Source: a virus
Length of the DNA stretch: 39,657 nt
Direction: 5' to 3' (one strand)
Virus record (IMG/VR): IMGVR_UViG_3300019124_000102
Span: 1 to 39,657 of that record
Shown here: positions 16,491 to 24,577 of the stretch, in pieces
How positions within the stretch are numbered: position 1 is the first letter of the stretch
How the letters are laid out: every line of letters starts with the position of its first letter
Position numbers and translations under genes: made by a program
The notes under the pieces: generated by a model
Seen by the model: the letters and a program-made list of their open reading frames with translations, nothing else
What the model was told of the DNA's origin: nothing
Databases searched by the model: none

Positions 16491-16517
16491 CAGTGAAGGT
16501 CCGTGCTGCTGCTCGGC

Positions 16518-16766
16518 TTACTTCCGGGCGTTGCCGCCGTTGCCGGTGGCCTTGTCGGCCTCGGCCTTCGGCAGATCCACCTCGGTGACCACCAGCTGGG
16601 AGTCGCCCTTGAGCTGCTCCACCTGGCCGGTGGTCAGCTCCTCGTAGGGGATGACACGGCCCTCGCCGGTGAAGGCGTAGCCGGCGCGGCGCCAGCCCTC
16701 GCGCTTCGGCACCACCTTGAGGCCCTTGCCGGCCGGACCGCCCGGCTTCTTGTCGTTCGTCGCCAT
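16518..16766 (-). CDS. Mu gp35-like protein (HI1506-related), 82 aa
   Basis: Small protein right after the major capsid gene. The pattern GKGLKVVPKREGWRRAGYAFTGE followed by IPYEELTTGQVEQLKGDSQLVV matches the HI1506-related family of Mu-like phages. The second ATG (16766) is preferred because AAGGAG lies 8 bases before it but only 2 bases before the ATG at 16772. Role in the virion not established. Confidence 0.85.
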   Translation of the reverse strand: MATNDKKPGGPAGKGLKVVPKREGWRRAGYAFTGEGRVIPYEELTTGQVEQLKGDSQLVVTEVDLPKAEADKATGNGGNARK

Positions 16767-16788
16767 GTGCATTGCTCCTTCTCAGTGA

Positions 16789-17841
16789 TCAGGCGAGCCA
16801 GGGGCACAGCACCACCTTCGTGGTGTTGCGGTAGACGTTCGTCGCGCCGTTGGCCAGCGTCTCGGCCTGGACGATCTTCAGAGCGGCGTCCCAGTTGCTG
16901 GGGCCGACCAGGAGGACCGTGGGCTTGACGTTCAGCGGCTGGCCGGCGTCGGACTTGAAGCCGACCATCTGCGCGAAGGCCAGGCCGTAGTTCGTGGCGT
17001 CCAGCACCTGGCGGCTGCGCACCGCCAGCTGCCACAGGCCGTAGCCCACGTTGACGCGGGCGTCGCTGCCCCAGACGAACTCGTTCTGGAAGAACACGTT
17101 GTCATCGGTCAGCGCGGTCTTGGCCACGAAGTTGTAGTCGCGGCGCTTCTGGAAGATGACCGGCTTGATCACCTTGCTGGTGTCCAGCAGGAACCAGGCG
17201 TTGCCCGCGCCGCCCATGTCGTTGCTGACGCTGGCCACCACCTCGGTGCCGACCGGGTGGTCGGTGTCGAAGAAGTACTGGCCGTCGTAGCACAGCTGCT
17301 GGTGGCCGTTCAGGAGGGCGCTGAAGACCAGGCTGTCCGGGTGCAGTGCGGCGTCCTGACCGAGCTGCTCGAACAGCGGAGAGAAGATGCCGTACTGGTC
17401 GTCCTCGATCTTCTCGCGCGGCACGCTCACGGTGTTCTCGAACGTCTTGTTCTTGATCGTGTAGCCGTGCGTCTTCAGGTTCTGGATGACGCGGTCACCG
17501 AGCCACTCGCGGAACGCGGTGGTCATGCCCAGCCAGCCGTACTCCTCCTCCGAGGTGGTCGACGGCACCAGCAGTGCGACCTCCTGCCAGAGCGGCTTGG
17601 CGGTGCCCAGGCCCTTCTTGAAAGCGGCGTTGAACGCGGTCTGGATGGTCTTCAGGTTCGCGGAGCTGATGACCAGGCCGCCGAAGCCGAGCCAGGACAG
17701 GCCGTCCACCGGCAGGTGCTGCGGCATCAGCCCGGCCACGATCGGGTCGGCGGCGTGCTGACCCATTCCGGCGACGAAGACGGCGAGCGTGCCCAGGGCG
17801 AAGACCGCCAGGGCGATGAGGGAGTAGAGAGAGCGTTTCAT
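16789..17841 (-). CDS. T: Major capsid protein T (Mu gpT) with hydrophobic N-terminal extension, 350 aa
   Basis: From about residue 57 on it is a standard Mu-type capsid subunit: ISSANLKTIQTAFNAAFKKG, EEYGWLGMTTAFREWLGDRVIQNL, TFENTVSVPREKIEDDQYGIF, then FFDTDHPVG and YGLAFAQMVGF with NVKPTVLLVGPSNWDAAL. Before that is an extension with a strong transmembrane-like stretch (SLYSLIALAVFALGTLAVFV, residues 4-23), not expected in a capsid protein. The ATG at 17841 has a GGAG 5 bases upstream; an internal ATG at 17727 (before PQHLPVDG) has only a weak site and would give a normal-looking capsid protein. Confidence 0.92.
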   Translation of the reverse strand: MKRSLYSLIALAVFALGTLAVFVAGMGQHAADPIVAGLMPQHLPVDGLSWLGFGGLVISSANLKTIQTAFNAAFKKGLGTAKPLWQEVALLVPSTTSEEEYGWLGMTTAFREWLGDRVIQNLKTHGYTIKNKTFENTVSVPREKIEDDQYGIFSPLFEQLGQDAALHPDSLVFSALLNGHQQLCYDGQYFFDTDHPVGTEVVASVSNDMGGAGNAWFLLDTSKVIKPVIFQKRRDYNFVAKTALTDDNVFFQNEFVWGSDARVNVGYGLWQLAVRSRQVLDATNYGLAFAQMVGFKSDAGQPLNVKPTVLLVGPSNWDAALKIVQAETLANGATNVYRNTTKVVLCPWLA

Positions 17842-17860
17842 GTGGTCTCCGGGTTGGGGG

Positions 17861-18280
17861 TCAGACGAACTCGATCCAGACGCCGCCGTCGGCGTCGACG
17901 TCACGGATCTTTCCGGCCTTGCTGCGCGTGGCGCCGCCGTCGGTCAGGGCCACCGTCTGGTCGTCGACCATGTAGCAGTCCTTGCCGATGTCGTCGCGCG
18001 CGATCGCGTCGGCCGCGGCGCTGTTGGCGAACTTGAACCAGCCTTCGCGGTCGACGGGCACCTGCTTGTCGCCAGCGGCGCCAGCGGAGTTGTCGACCGT
18101 CTCGCGGGCGACGCCCACGGCGACCAGGTTGGCTGCGACGGCGCCCTTGGTGGCGAAGCCGGTGGCGGCGCTGACGGCCACGATGGAGCCGGCGAAGAGC
18201 TTGGTCGCAGCGGCGACGGGCAGCGACATCTGGTCGCCGGCCCGGCGCTTGGTGTCACGTTCTGCGGTGAGAGCAGGCAT
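17861..18280 (-). CDS. Small head protein, probable capsid decoration (DUF2190-like position), 139 aa
   Basis: Lies between protease/scaffold and major capsid, the usual place of decoration or cement proteins. Beta-rich: KLFAGSIVAVSAATGFATKG, VAVGVARETVDNSAGAAGDKQVPVDREGWFKFANS, then CYMVDDQTVALTDGGATRSKAGKIRDVDADGGVWIEF. This small-barrel arrangement fits DUF2190-type head proteins. Assigned from pattern and position. Confidence 0.72.
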   Translation of the reverse strand: MPALTAERDTKRRAGDQMSLPVAAATKLFAGSIVAVSAATGFATKGAVAANLVAVGVARETVDNSAGAAGDKQVPVDREGWFKFANSAAADAIARDDIGKDCYMVDDQTVALTDGGATRSKAGKIRDVDADGGVWIEFV

Positions 18281-18301
18281 GTGTTCTCCTGGAGTTGAGG
18301 G

Positions 18302-18892
18302 TCAGGCCGCAGCGACTTCGGCCTTGGTGGCAGCGAAGTCCTTCGGGTCGATGCCGGTCGCCTTGCAGACGGCCAGCTCCTCGCTGGACAGCTGCGTCTC
18401 GCCGTCCTTGGCCGGCGGCTTGCCGTTGGTCTGGGTCTTGCCGGCCAGCGCCGGATTGGCGGGCGTCTTGTCGATCAGGGCGCGCAGCTGCGCGATGTCG
18501 GCCTTGCCGACGTTGCGCCACACCTCGGCAACCACCGGGGTGCACTTGCCTTCGGCCGTGGCCTTCTCGATCAGCTCGTTCACCTCGCGATCGGTGTCCT
18601 TGGCCTTGAGCGCGACCACCTCGGCGTTCAGCTGGTTGAACTTCTCCAGGCTGACCCACTTGGTGGGGTCGGGCTCGCCAGTCGCCTGCGCCTTGCTGCG
18701 CAGCGTGGCGATCGCCGTGGTGGCGGTGGCCACGTCGGTGGTCTCGGCCACACCCAGGCTCTTGAGCAGGGTGGTCAGGTCGGACTTGGCGGTCTTCAGG
18801 GCGTTGAGGGCGGCCGTGGCTTGCGCCTCGGTCGTCGCTTCGGTCGCCGGCAGGCCGAGGCCTTCCAGCAGCGCCTTCAAAATCGGATTCAT
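18302..18892 (-). CDS. Probable internal scaffold (Mu Z-like) inside the protease gene, 196 aa
   Basis: In Mu the scaffold Z is made from an internal start in gene I. Here an in-frame ATG at 18892 (NPILKALLEGLGLPATE) has GGAG 9 bases upstream, and the residues after it form the typical helical, alanine/lysine-rich scaffold region. Seen: start and ribosome site. Inferred: use as a separate product. Confidence 0.55.
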   Translation of the reverse strand: MNPILKALLEGLGLPATEATTEAQATAALNALKTAKSDLTTLLKSLGVAETTDVATATTAIATLRSKAQATGEPDPTKWVSLEKFNQLNAEVVALKAKDTDREVNELIEKATAEGKCTPVVAEVWRNVGKADIAQLRALIDKTPANPALAGKTQTNGKPPAKDGETQLSSEELAVCKATGIDPKDFAATKAEVAAA

Positions 18893-19417
18893 CGAGTCGA
18901 TCTCCGGGTCGGTGGGGAAAAGGGCGGACATGCGCGCCAGGCGCTCCTGCGCCACGGGGCTGATGTCCAGAGCGGGGATGTTGGTCAGCGCGGCGTTGAT
19001 CACGCCGGTGACTTCGCCAGTGCGCTTGTCGTAGGAGATGACCGGGCTGAGGTAGGCGTACTCGCCCGCCTCGATCATCTGACGCGCGCGGTCGGTCCAC
19101 TGCACGTCGGTGGCGAACAGGCCTTGGCCGTCGCGCCACTCGAACTTGGTGGCCCACGCCGAGGCAGGCGCAGGCTGGCCGTTTTCCTCGGACAGCATCG
19201 CCTGGTGCTCGTAGTCGAAGTTGAAGCGCACCGTGGAGTGGCGCTCGTTCAGGCGGGCGGCCAACGCGCGCCCCTTGTCGTCAGGCAGCTTCCATGTGAG
19301 ATCCTTCCCAGGACGACCATCGCGGCCTTTGAACTCGCCTGCAGGCAGCAGCTGCACGACGGCAGAGGCCTGCAGCGACAGGGCCGCAGTGAGCAGAGCG
19401 ATGGCGTTGCGTTTCAT
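18302..19417 (-). CDS. I: Head maturation protease/scaffold I (Mu gpI), 371 aa
   Basis: Matures the capsid by cleaving the scaffold. The N-terminal VQLLPAGEFKGRDGRPG and WKLPDDKGRALAARLNERH, then FNFDYEHQAML and APASAWATKFEWRDGQGLFATDVQWTDRARQMIEAGEYAYLSPVISYDKRTGEVTGVINAALTNIPAL are diagnostic of Mu-type I proteases. The C-terminal 196 residues are the scaffold. It is the first gene after the palindrome at 19456-19469, like Mu I after PI. Confidence 0.93.
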   Translation of the reverse strand: MKRNAIALLTAALSLQASAVVQLLPAGEFKGRDGRPGKDLTWKLPDDKGRALAARLNERHSTVRFNFDYEHQAMLSEENGQPAPASAWATKFEWRDGQGLFATDVQWTDRARQMIEAGEYAYLSPVISYDKRTGEVTGVINAALTNIPALDISPVAQERLARMSALFPTDPEIDSMNPILKALLEGLGLPATEATTEAQATAALNALKTAKSDLTTLLKSLGVAETTDVATATTAIATLRSKAQATGEPDPTKWVSLEKFNQLNAEVVALKAKDTDREVNELIEKATAEGKCTPVVAEVWRNVGKADIAQLRALIDKTPANPALAGKTQTNGKPPAKDGETQLSSEELAVCKATGIDPKDFAATKAEVAAA

Positions 19418-19425
19418 CGAGCGCC

Positions 19426-19473
19426 CATCGTCCCGCGCGCCCGGGGCTCGAACCAGTAAAGCGCTTTACCGGC
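19426..19473 (-). promoter_or_regulatory. Candidate late promoter/activator site before the protease gene (PI-like)
   Basis: Perfect palindrome GTAAAGCGCTTTAC (19469-19456) in the 56-bp gap between F and I; with one mismatch it extends to 20 bp. On the minus strand GACGAT begins 23 bases after it, a weak -10-like hexamer at the same distance as CACTCT after the lysis-gene copy. Mu PI lies at the same place in gene order. Confidence 0.6.
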
Positions 19474-20232
19474 TTACAGGTCCGCAGCGCGTTGCTTTTC
19501 GTCCAGCAGCTGCTGCAGGTGCGCGCGACGTCCGCCGGGCGGATAGTTGAAGGCGGGGTCGACGCCCTCGGGCACTTGCGAGATCTCGCCGCTGCGCGGG
19601 TTGACGTACTCGCGGTACACCTCTGTCGGAGCCTTGCCGACGGTCAGGCCCTCTCGCTGCAGCGTGCGTTCGGTGTGCTGGATGACCGTGCACTTGCAGC
19701 CCCATTCCTTGACTGGCATGTGCCGCTGCCAGAAGGGGTCGTCGGCCGGCAGCACCAGGCCGGCGTAGGCCAGGTGGCTCGGTCGAGGGTGCGCGGCCGA
19801 GGACCGCACGTATTCCAGGAACGGGAACAGCCGCTTGCCCGCCTGGATGCGCTCCCACTGGCCCTCGCTGTAGGCGGTGGCCAGGTTCTTGTCGAAGACC
19901 CGCTTCAGACGGCGCGGGCCGACCTCGACCTGGACGATCTCGCCCGTGTCGGGGTCGGTGACTTCCTTCTTGCCCCACCAGCCCTTGGCCGCGAGCTTCG
20001 GCATCAGCTCCTTCTTGAAGGTGCTGAACGCCACGCCCTCGGCCAGCGCCTGGTCGACCGCCTCCCGGATGTCCTGCAGGACGTCCAGCTGCATGATCTT
20101 GGCGACCGTGAACGCGGCCTGGTGCTCCTGCTGCCAGACGTCCCGATAATCGAAGCCGATCCGGTAGCCCTTCTGGCGGAAAAAGGCGATCGCCTCGGCC
20201 GGCGGGAGGGGTTGGAGCCGGATTTCAGGCAT
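19474..20232 (-). CDS. F: Head morphogenesis protein F (Mu gpF), 252 aa
   Basis: Minor head protein of the Mu F/SPP1 gp7 family. LQPLPPAEAIAFFRQKGY at the start, the helical VWQQEHQAAFTVAKIM region, and RPSHLAYAGLVLPADDPFWQRHMPVKEWGCKCTV (the family's H-x-P-DDPFW-x-GWGC motif) are clear. Start at ATG 20232, which overlaps the end of the 68-aa gene; an alternative TTG at 20301 would add 23 residues without family similarity. Confidence 0.93.
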   Translation of the reverse strand: MPEIRLQPLPPAEAIAFFRQKGYRIGFDYRDVWQQEHQAAFTVAKIMQLDVLQDIREAVDQALAEGVAFSTFKKELMPKLAAKGWWGKKEVTDPDTGEIVQVEVGPRRLKRVFDKNLATAYSEGQWERIQAGKRLFPFLEYVRSSAAHPRPSHLAYAGLVLPADDPFWQRHMPVKEWGCKCTVIQHTERTLQREGLTVGKAPTEVYREYVNPRSGEISQVPEGVDPAFNYPPGGRRAHLQQLLDEKQRAADL

Positions 20233-20431
20233 CGGCGGGCACCAAACCGGGGCAACGGCTGAGCCTTGGCAGGCCAGCTGAGCCGTTAAACACCCCTTCA
20301 ACAGCCGCGATCAGCTCTGCGGCAGTACCGATGGGGCATCCCGGCCCGAAAACGCGCCTACGGCCCGATTTCGGGCCTTGCCGGGCGAAACCCAGCAACG
20401 GCGCGGGCTGGCGGGCGGTTTCCTGCCTCAT
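20225..20431 (-). CDS. Possible small coupled protein between portal and F, 68 aa
   Basis: This frame fills the gap between portal and F exactly: its ATG overlaps the portal stop as ATGA and its stop overlaps the F start by 8 bases, the coupling pattern used throughout this phage. The product is basic and glycine/proline-rich at first (ARQGPKSGRRRVFGPG), then has a short helix (GTAAELIAAVEGVF). No family recognised. The coding status is not proven: the same DNA holds repeated hairpin arms (20362-20377). Confidence 0.45.
   Translation of the reverse strand: MRQETARQPAPLLGFARQGPKSGRRRVFGPGCPIGTAAELIAAVEGVFNGSAGLPRLSRCPGLVPADA
20362..20377 (-). repeat. Hairpin in the portal-F gap
   Basis: GGCCCGA and TCGGGCC arms around a 2-base loop; a second copy of CGGCCCGA lies at 20342-20349 so that the right arm has two possible partners. 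No T-run. Could be an RNA structure separating the portal and F messages. Confidence 0.4.
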
Positions 20432-22038
20432 TTTTCAGCAGCCGGCTTCCTGGCGGCGTTCAGCCGGCCCCAGATCCGCGCGGCGAAGCTGCCCCGCGCC
20501 AGCAGGTCCACCAGCTTGTCGGGCGACACCCTGGCCAGCCCGGCCTCCAGCGCGCGCTGGAAGTCCTCGAAGCTGGTCGCCGCCTCCAGCGCCTCCTGGA
20601 CAGGCGCCACCAGCTCGCCCATGCCCTCCTGCCACTCGGCCAGCATGTCTTCGGTCAGGACGTCCAGCTCGTCCGGCTCGCCTGCTGCACCGGCAGGGTC
20701 GGCCTTGAGGTTGGCCTTGCCAGGCGGCGTGCGGCGAGGCGGCGTGTCATCGGCTGGCGCCGGCTCCCGGCCGGCCGGCTTGGCGACCAGGACGTCCTTG
20801 TCCTCGGCCGTGGCCTCCGGGATCTTCAGCTTCGCGTGCGCCCAGCTGCGCGGGATGCGCATGCCCATGTCCACCAGCTTCGGGATGGACTCGGCGTAGA
20901 GCTTGACGTCCTCGGGCTCCTGCGTGTCGAACTGGAACCGCGGGCACCGGGACAGGCTGGCCAGCCCCTTGTTCAGCGCCAGGATGGGGAAGACCAGGTC
21001 GCGCGTGAGCGTGCCGGCAACCTGCCTGGCGTCCGAGTCCCGGATGTCGTGCCGGAGCTTGTTGTGGATCTCTCCCAGCGCCTGCGTCCCGTGCTCGCCT
21101 TCGCCGCTGGTGAGCGTCCCGCCCAAGACCACCTTGGACTGGATGCGCTCCATGTGGGTGATCATCGCGTTGAACGCCTTGTCATCGCCCTTCGCCGCTT
21201 CCTTGAAGTCGATCAGCATCCCCTCGGGAATGATCGCGGCCGCGTCGTGGCCGATGCCCACCACGGCGCGCAGCAGCGTCGCCTTGTCTTCCTTGCTGGC
21301 CGAGGGCGGGTAGGTGCCGAGCCGCAGCGGCAGGCCATAGATCTCCAGGAACTCGGCCAGGTCGCGCACGGCGTAGTTCTTGAAGATGAACGGCCACACC
21401 AGCATGCGGTACAGGCCCGAGCGCGCCACGTAGCCGCTGCGCGAGCGGTGCCGGTGCAAGATCCAGCCGAACGGCCACAGCTGCGCGCCGTCGGCGCTGC
21501 CGTCCCGCAGCCGCAGCTCGTTGCGATCGAGATCCGGGTTGGACACCGGGGTCGTGAACCACGACTGCGGACGGTGCGTGGCGCGCACGGGCACCTTCAG
21601 TCCGCCGTCGGTTCCCCACTCCAGCTCCAGCGCGGAGAACCCGTGGCCGATGCCGTCCGTCATGTCGAACAGCACGTCCTCGAAGTCCTGCATGCCGGCC
21701 AGCACGCCCTTGACGAACGCGGCCAGCTCCTTCTCGGCGGCGGTGGCGTCCTCAGGCGGCACCACGTCCCATTCCAGCCCCTGCAGCGCCAGGCGCCGCG
21801 TCTGCATGACCGAGAAGATGTGGCCGTCCTTCTCTTCGATGTCCTGGTACAGCTCATGCTGCGCGATCAGGTCGCCCTGCTCGGCGGACTGCAGGATCTT
21901 CGCGAGCTTGGCGGGCGTGAGGCCCCGGCTGGGGTGGTTCTCCCATTCGGAGCGCAGCTGCCCGAGGCGGGCGGTCTGCGGCTCGCGCAGCTGCTCGCGC
22001 TGGATGGGGAGGCCCCGGTGATCAAGGATGGTGGTCAT
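20428..22038 (-). CDS. Portal protein (Mu gp29, DUF935), 536 aa
   Basis: DNA entry/exit channel of the head. Typical Mu gp29 features: ILDHRGLPIQREQLREPQTARLGQLRSEWENHPSRGLTPAKLAKILQSAEQGDL, QHELYQDIEEKDGHIFSVMQTRRLALQGLEWDVVPP, then LVWPFIFKNYAVRDLAEFLEIYGLPLRLGTYPP. ATG at 22038 overlaps the stop of the small upstream membrane-protein gene (ATGA). Length fits the family. Confidence 0.95.
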   Translation of the reverse strand: MTTILDHRGLPIQREQLREPQTARLGQLRSEWENHPSRGLTPAKLAKILQSAEQGDLIAQHELYQDIEEKDGHIFSVMQTRRLALQGLEWDVVPPEDATAAEKELAAFVKGVLAGMQDFEDVLFDMTDGIGHGFSALELEWGTDGGLKVPVRATHRPQSWFTTPVSNPDLDRNELRLRDGSADGAQLWPFGWILHRHRSRSGYVARSGLYRMLVWPFIFKNYAVRDLAEFLEIYGLPLRLGTYPPSASKEDKATLLRAVVGIGHDAAAIIPEGMLIDFKEAAKGDDKAFNAMITHMERIQSKVVLGGTLTSGEGEHGTQALGEIHNKLRHDIRDSDARQVAGTLTRDLVFPILALNKGLASLSRCPRFQFDTQEPEDVKLYAESIPKLVDMGMRIPRSWAHAKLKIPEATAEDKDVLVAKPAGREPAPADDTPPRRTPPGKANLKADPAGAAGEPDELDVLTEDMLAEWQEGMGELVAPVQEALEAATSFEDFQRALEAGLARVSPDKLVDLLARGSFAARIWGRLNAARKPAAEK

Positions 22039-22166
22039 GGCTGTAGGTAGTCCAGGAGAAGGCCGGCGCCGGTGCATACCAGGGCGACCCAGCCGCACGC
22101 AGGGGAGACGCCTGCCAGGAGGCCGACGAAGGACAGAACGGCAATGAGGGTGAGCAGCTGCAGCAC
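22035..22166 (-). CDS. Small membrane protein between TerL and portal, 43 aa
   Basis: GTG start at 22166 with GAGGG upstream, 10 bases after the large-terminase stop; the TGA overlaps the portal ATG. The peptide has two hydrophobic helices (LQLLTLIAVLSFVGLLAGV and WVALVCTGAGLLLDYL) with a short turn. Membrane proteins in this position are odd; it may be a small lysis accessory or pinholin-type protein. Function not known. Confidence 0.6.
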   Translation of the reverse strand: MLQLLTLIAVLSFVGLLAGVSPACGWVALVCTGAGLLLDYLQP

Positions 22167-22176
22167 ACGCGTACCC

Positions 22177-23781
22177 TCACCAGGCGCCGGCCTGTCCGAC
22201 TCGCAGGTCGCTGTCGTCGTCGCGGATGGGCCCATCCCAGCGGCTCGCACGCGAGGGCGCTGGCTCGTAGCCGAACTCCGTGGTGCCGTGCAGCTCGCGG
22301 CTGGCGTACCAGGCCAGGGCGCCGGCGATGAACGTGTCGCCGTGCCGCTTCCTCTTCTGGGCGTCTGCCTGGCGAAGCTCGGGAATCTGCGGCACGCCCT
22401 TGATCACGCGCGGCACGCGGTGGTCGGCCAGGATGTCCGCGTCCATCGGTAGCTCGATGAGCCGGTCCTCGAACGCGGCCTTGTAGGGCGGCAGGTGCTC
22501 CAGGTACCAGGGCTGGGTGGCCTGGACCATCAGGATTCGCGTCTGGCCGTACCGCTGGGCGGTCTGCTCCGCCATCTGCATGCCCAGGCCTCGCGCGTCC
22601 AGCGCGGCGCCGCTGAAACGCGGCAGGCCGTCAATCACGTACCACAGGATCTGCAGCTGCTGCTGGAAGGGCATGCCGCGCAACTCGATCACGAAGGGCA
22701 CACGGCGGCGCAGGTCGCGGAACTGGATGAGGGGCAGGAAGGCGGACAGGTCGCCCGTGCGGGCGAAGTCGCCGCCGACGTAGCTGGTGACGTTCTGCAG
22801 GTCGCGCAGCTGCAGCAGCAGCGGTTTCAGGTGCTCCTCGCACCAGTCCAGGATCTCGAGCTTCCGGGTGCGCTCGGGCGCGAAGGTGAACTCCGGCTTG
22901 CGCTGGTCGCGCAGCACCGGCAGGCCCTGGCGCATGCACCGCTCGATCAGCTCGCGGGTGAGGAAGGCGCCAGTGCCGTGCTTGGGCACGCAGTCCAGCT
23001 CCTCCTCTGCATCGTCGCCGTAGAAGGCGCGGATCTCGGCGGCCCACTTGGCTTGCGCCTCTGCCGACCACTGCTGGCCGGTGCGCAGGCAGATGCGGCG
23101 GTACAGGCCTTCGTAGAGGGCGTCCTCGAACGTGATCCGATGAACGCTGTACGGATAGCGCCCCGCGCGAACGTCTTTCAACAGCAGGTTGAACGGGTTG
23201 TCGTCGCCGTCGTGCGTGCTGATGATGCGAAGATCGCCGCCCCAGATCAGCAAGGCCATCGCGGCCTTCAGGATCTCGGCCTGGTTCTCGTGGAAGGCGG
23301 CCTCGTCCAGGATCACGCGCCCCTGCTTGCCCCGCAGGTTGCGCGGCTTGGAGCTGAGGGCCGTGATCCGGTTGCCGCTGGCGAACTTGATCGAGAAGGC
23401 GAAGACCGACTTCTTCTCCTCGCCGTCGATGAAGACGTCCTCGGAGATCTCGATCGCCTCGGCCACCGACTGGAAGTGCTCGGCCCACTGCGCGCAATCG
23501 AGGATGAACTCGATGGCCATGTCCTTGACGTAGCCGATGTACCAGACGTCCATGCCGCTGGTCGCGGCGGCGCACAGCACGGCGTCGCAGGCCTCCGCCC
23601 AGGACAGGCCGATTCGCCGGCTCTTCTCGCACGCCTTGACCTTGCTGGTGTCGGCAAGCCAGCGCTGCTGGTAGGGCAGCAGCACGTTCCCGTCGTCGTC
23701 GGCAATCGGCTTGCGCTGCTCGAACTGGTAGTCGGCCTCCTCGCCGAGACGGCGCATTTCCGGCGTGATGATCTCGGTCAT
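22177..23781 (-). CDS. Terminase large subunit (Mu gp28-like), 534 aa
   Basis: Packaging ATPase and nuclease. The variant Walker A region CEKSRRIGLSWAEA at about 51-64 and Walker B RVILDEAAF at 155-163 match Mu gp28; the nuclease half has GGDFARTGDLSAF (D338) and GAALDARGLGMQMAEQ (D395). The ATG at 23781 has GGAAGG upstream and overlaps the previous gene by ATGA; the frame extends further upstream without similarity. Works with gp27-like small terminase encoded two genes before. Confidence 0.95.
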   Translation of the reverse strand: MTEIITPEMRRLGEEADYQFEQRKPIADDDGNVLLPYQQRWLADTSKVKACEKSRRIGLSWAEACDAVLCAAATSGMDVWYIGYVKDMAIEFILDCAQWAEHFQSVAEAIEISEDVFIDGEEKKSVFAFSIKFASGNRITALSSKPRNLRGKQGRVILDEAAFHENQAEILKAAMALLIWGGDLRIISTHDGDDNPFNLLLKDVRAGRYPYSVHRITFEDALYEGLYRRICLRTGQQWSAEAQAKWAAEIRAFYGDDAEEELDCVPKHGTGAFLTRELIERCMRQGLPVLRDQRKPEFTFAPERTRKLEILDWCEEHLKPLLLQLRDLQNVTSYVGGDFARTGDLSAFLPLIQFRDLRRRVPFVIELRGMPFQQQLQILWYVIDGLPRFSGAALDARGLGMQMAEQTAQRYGQTRILMVQATQPWYLEHLPPYKAAFEDRLIELPMDADILADHRVPRVIKGVPQIPELRQADAQKRKRHGDTFIAGALAWYASRELHGTTEFGYEPAPSRASRWDGPIRDDDSDLRVGQAGAW

Positions 23782-23990
23782 CTGCACGCCTTCCATGCAG
23801 CGACCAACGCCTGCAGGTCGAACTCGATTGCCTCGAAAAGCAGTTCGGAGCGGTCCCAGTCTTGCAGCAGTAGGGCACACCACACGGCGCCGACCAGGTT
23901 CAGCACATAGGCCACCGGCAGGATCACGCCGAAGCTGAATGCAGCCTTCGATGCGATTCGGGCGCGTCGCATGAGAATGTGCGTGCTCAT
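23778..23990 (-). CDS. Small membrane protein between terminase subunits, 70 aa
   Basis: Overlaps both neighbours by ATGA, so it is clearly part of the late operon. A basic N-terminus is followed by a hydrophobic helix of about 25 residues (FGVILPVAYVLNLVGAVWCA) and an acidic helix. No family recognised. As no holin was found next to the endolysin, this and the 43-aa protein at 22035-22166 are possible holins, but position alone does not prove it. Confidence 0.65.
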   Translation of the reverse strand: MSTHILMRRARIASKAAFSFGVILPVAYVLNLVGAVWCALLLQDWDRSELLFEAIEFDLQALVAAWKACR

Positions 23991-24568
23991 GCAGCCGCCT
24001 TCGGCTTCGCATCGGCGACGCCCAGGATCTTCTTCTTGATCAGGTCGACGGTCTCGTCGGACAGGCCTGCCTTCTTGGCGGTCTGCGCCACCTCGCTGGC
24101 CACCTTCTCAGCGCGCGCGGCAATCAGCTTGCGCACGGCCAGCTCGCGGTCCACGATCAGCTTGTCGGCGCCGGCGATGTCCTTCATCGCCTTGCCCAGG
24201 AACATCAGGTCCTCGGGGCTGGCCTGCTCGATGTCGCCGATGCTCTTGAAGGCCACCAGGCGCAGCATCTCCAGCACCATGCGGCCGACATCGCCCTCGG
24301 GCTCCTTCCCGAGCTTGTCGACCCACACCGCCGCCATCTGCGTGGCCTGGCGGTAGTCCTCCATCCGTTCCTTCGCGTTCTTCACGTAGCGGCCGACGGC
24401 CGAGCGCGAGGCCTCGGCGCCATGCTGCTCGATCAGCTGCACGATGCCGTCGATCGTGAGCCGCCCCTCGCGGATCGCGGTGTCCACCGCTTCCTTGATC
24501 TTGGGGTCCAGCTGGGTGATCGAGCTGGGGCGCGAGGGCTTTCGCTTGCGGAGCGTCTTCTCGGCCAT
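23987..24568 (-). CDS. Terminase small subunit (Mu gp27, DUF3486), 193 aa
   Basis: DNA-recognition part of the packaging motor. DUF3486 features: RKPSSITQLDPKIKEAVDTAIREGRLTIDGIVQLIEQHG with a helix-turn-helix and ASRSAVGRYVKNAKERM, then a helical body and a lysine-rich C-terminus. ATG at 24568. Its stop overlaps the next gene's start. Confidence 0.92.
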   Translation of the reverse strand: MAEKTLRKRKPSRPSSITQLDPKIKEAVDTAIREGRLTIDGIVQLIEQHGAEASRSAVGRYVKNAKERMEDYRQATQMAAVWVDKLGKEPEGDVGRMVLEMLRLVAFKSIGDIEQASPEDLMFLGKAMKDIAGADKLIVDRELAVRKLIAARAEKVASEVAQTAKKAGLSDETVDLIKKKILGVADAKPKAAA

Positions 24569-24577
24569 GCGAGCCTC

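Noticed and set aside
20836-24000. Long plus-strand frames at 20836-22050 and 22495-23910 opposite portal and large terminase
   Set aside because: They mirror well-conserved minus-strand genes, have no ribosome sites or overlaps with other genes and show no recognisable motif.
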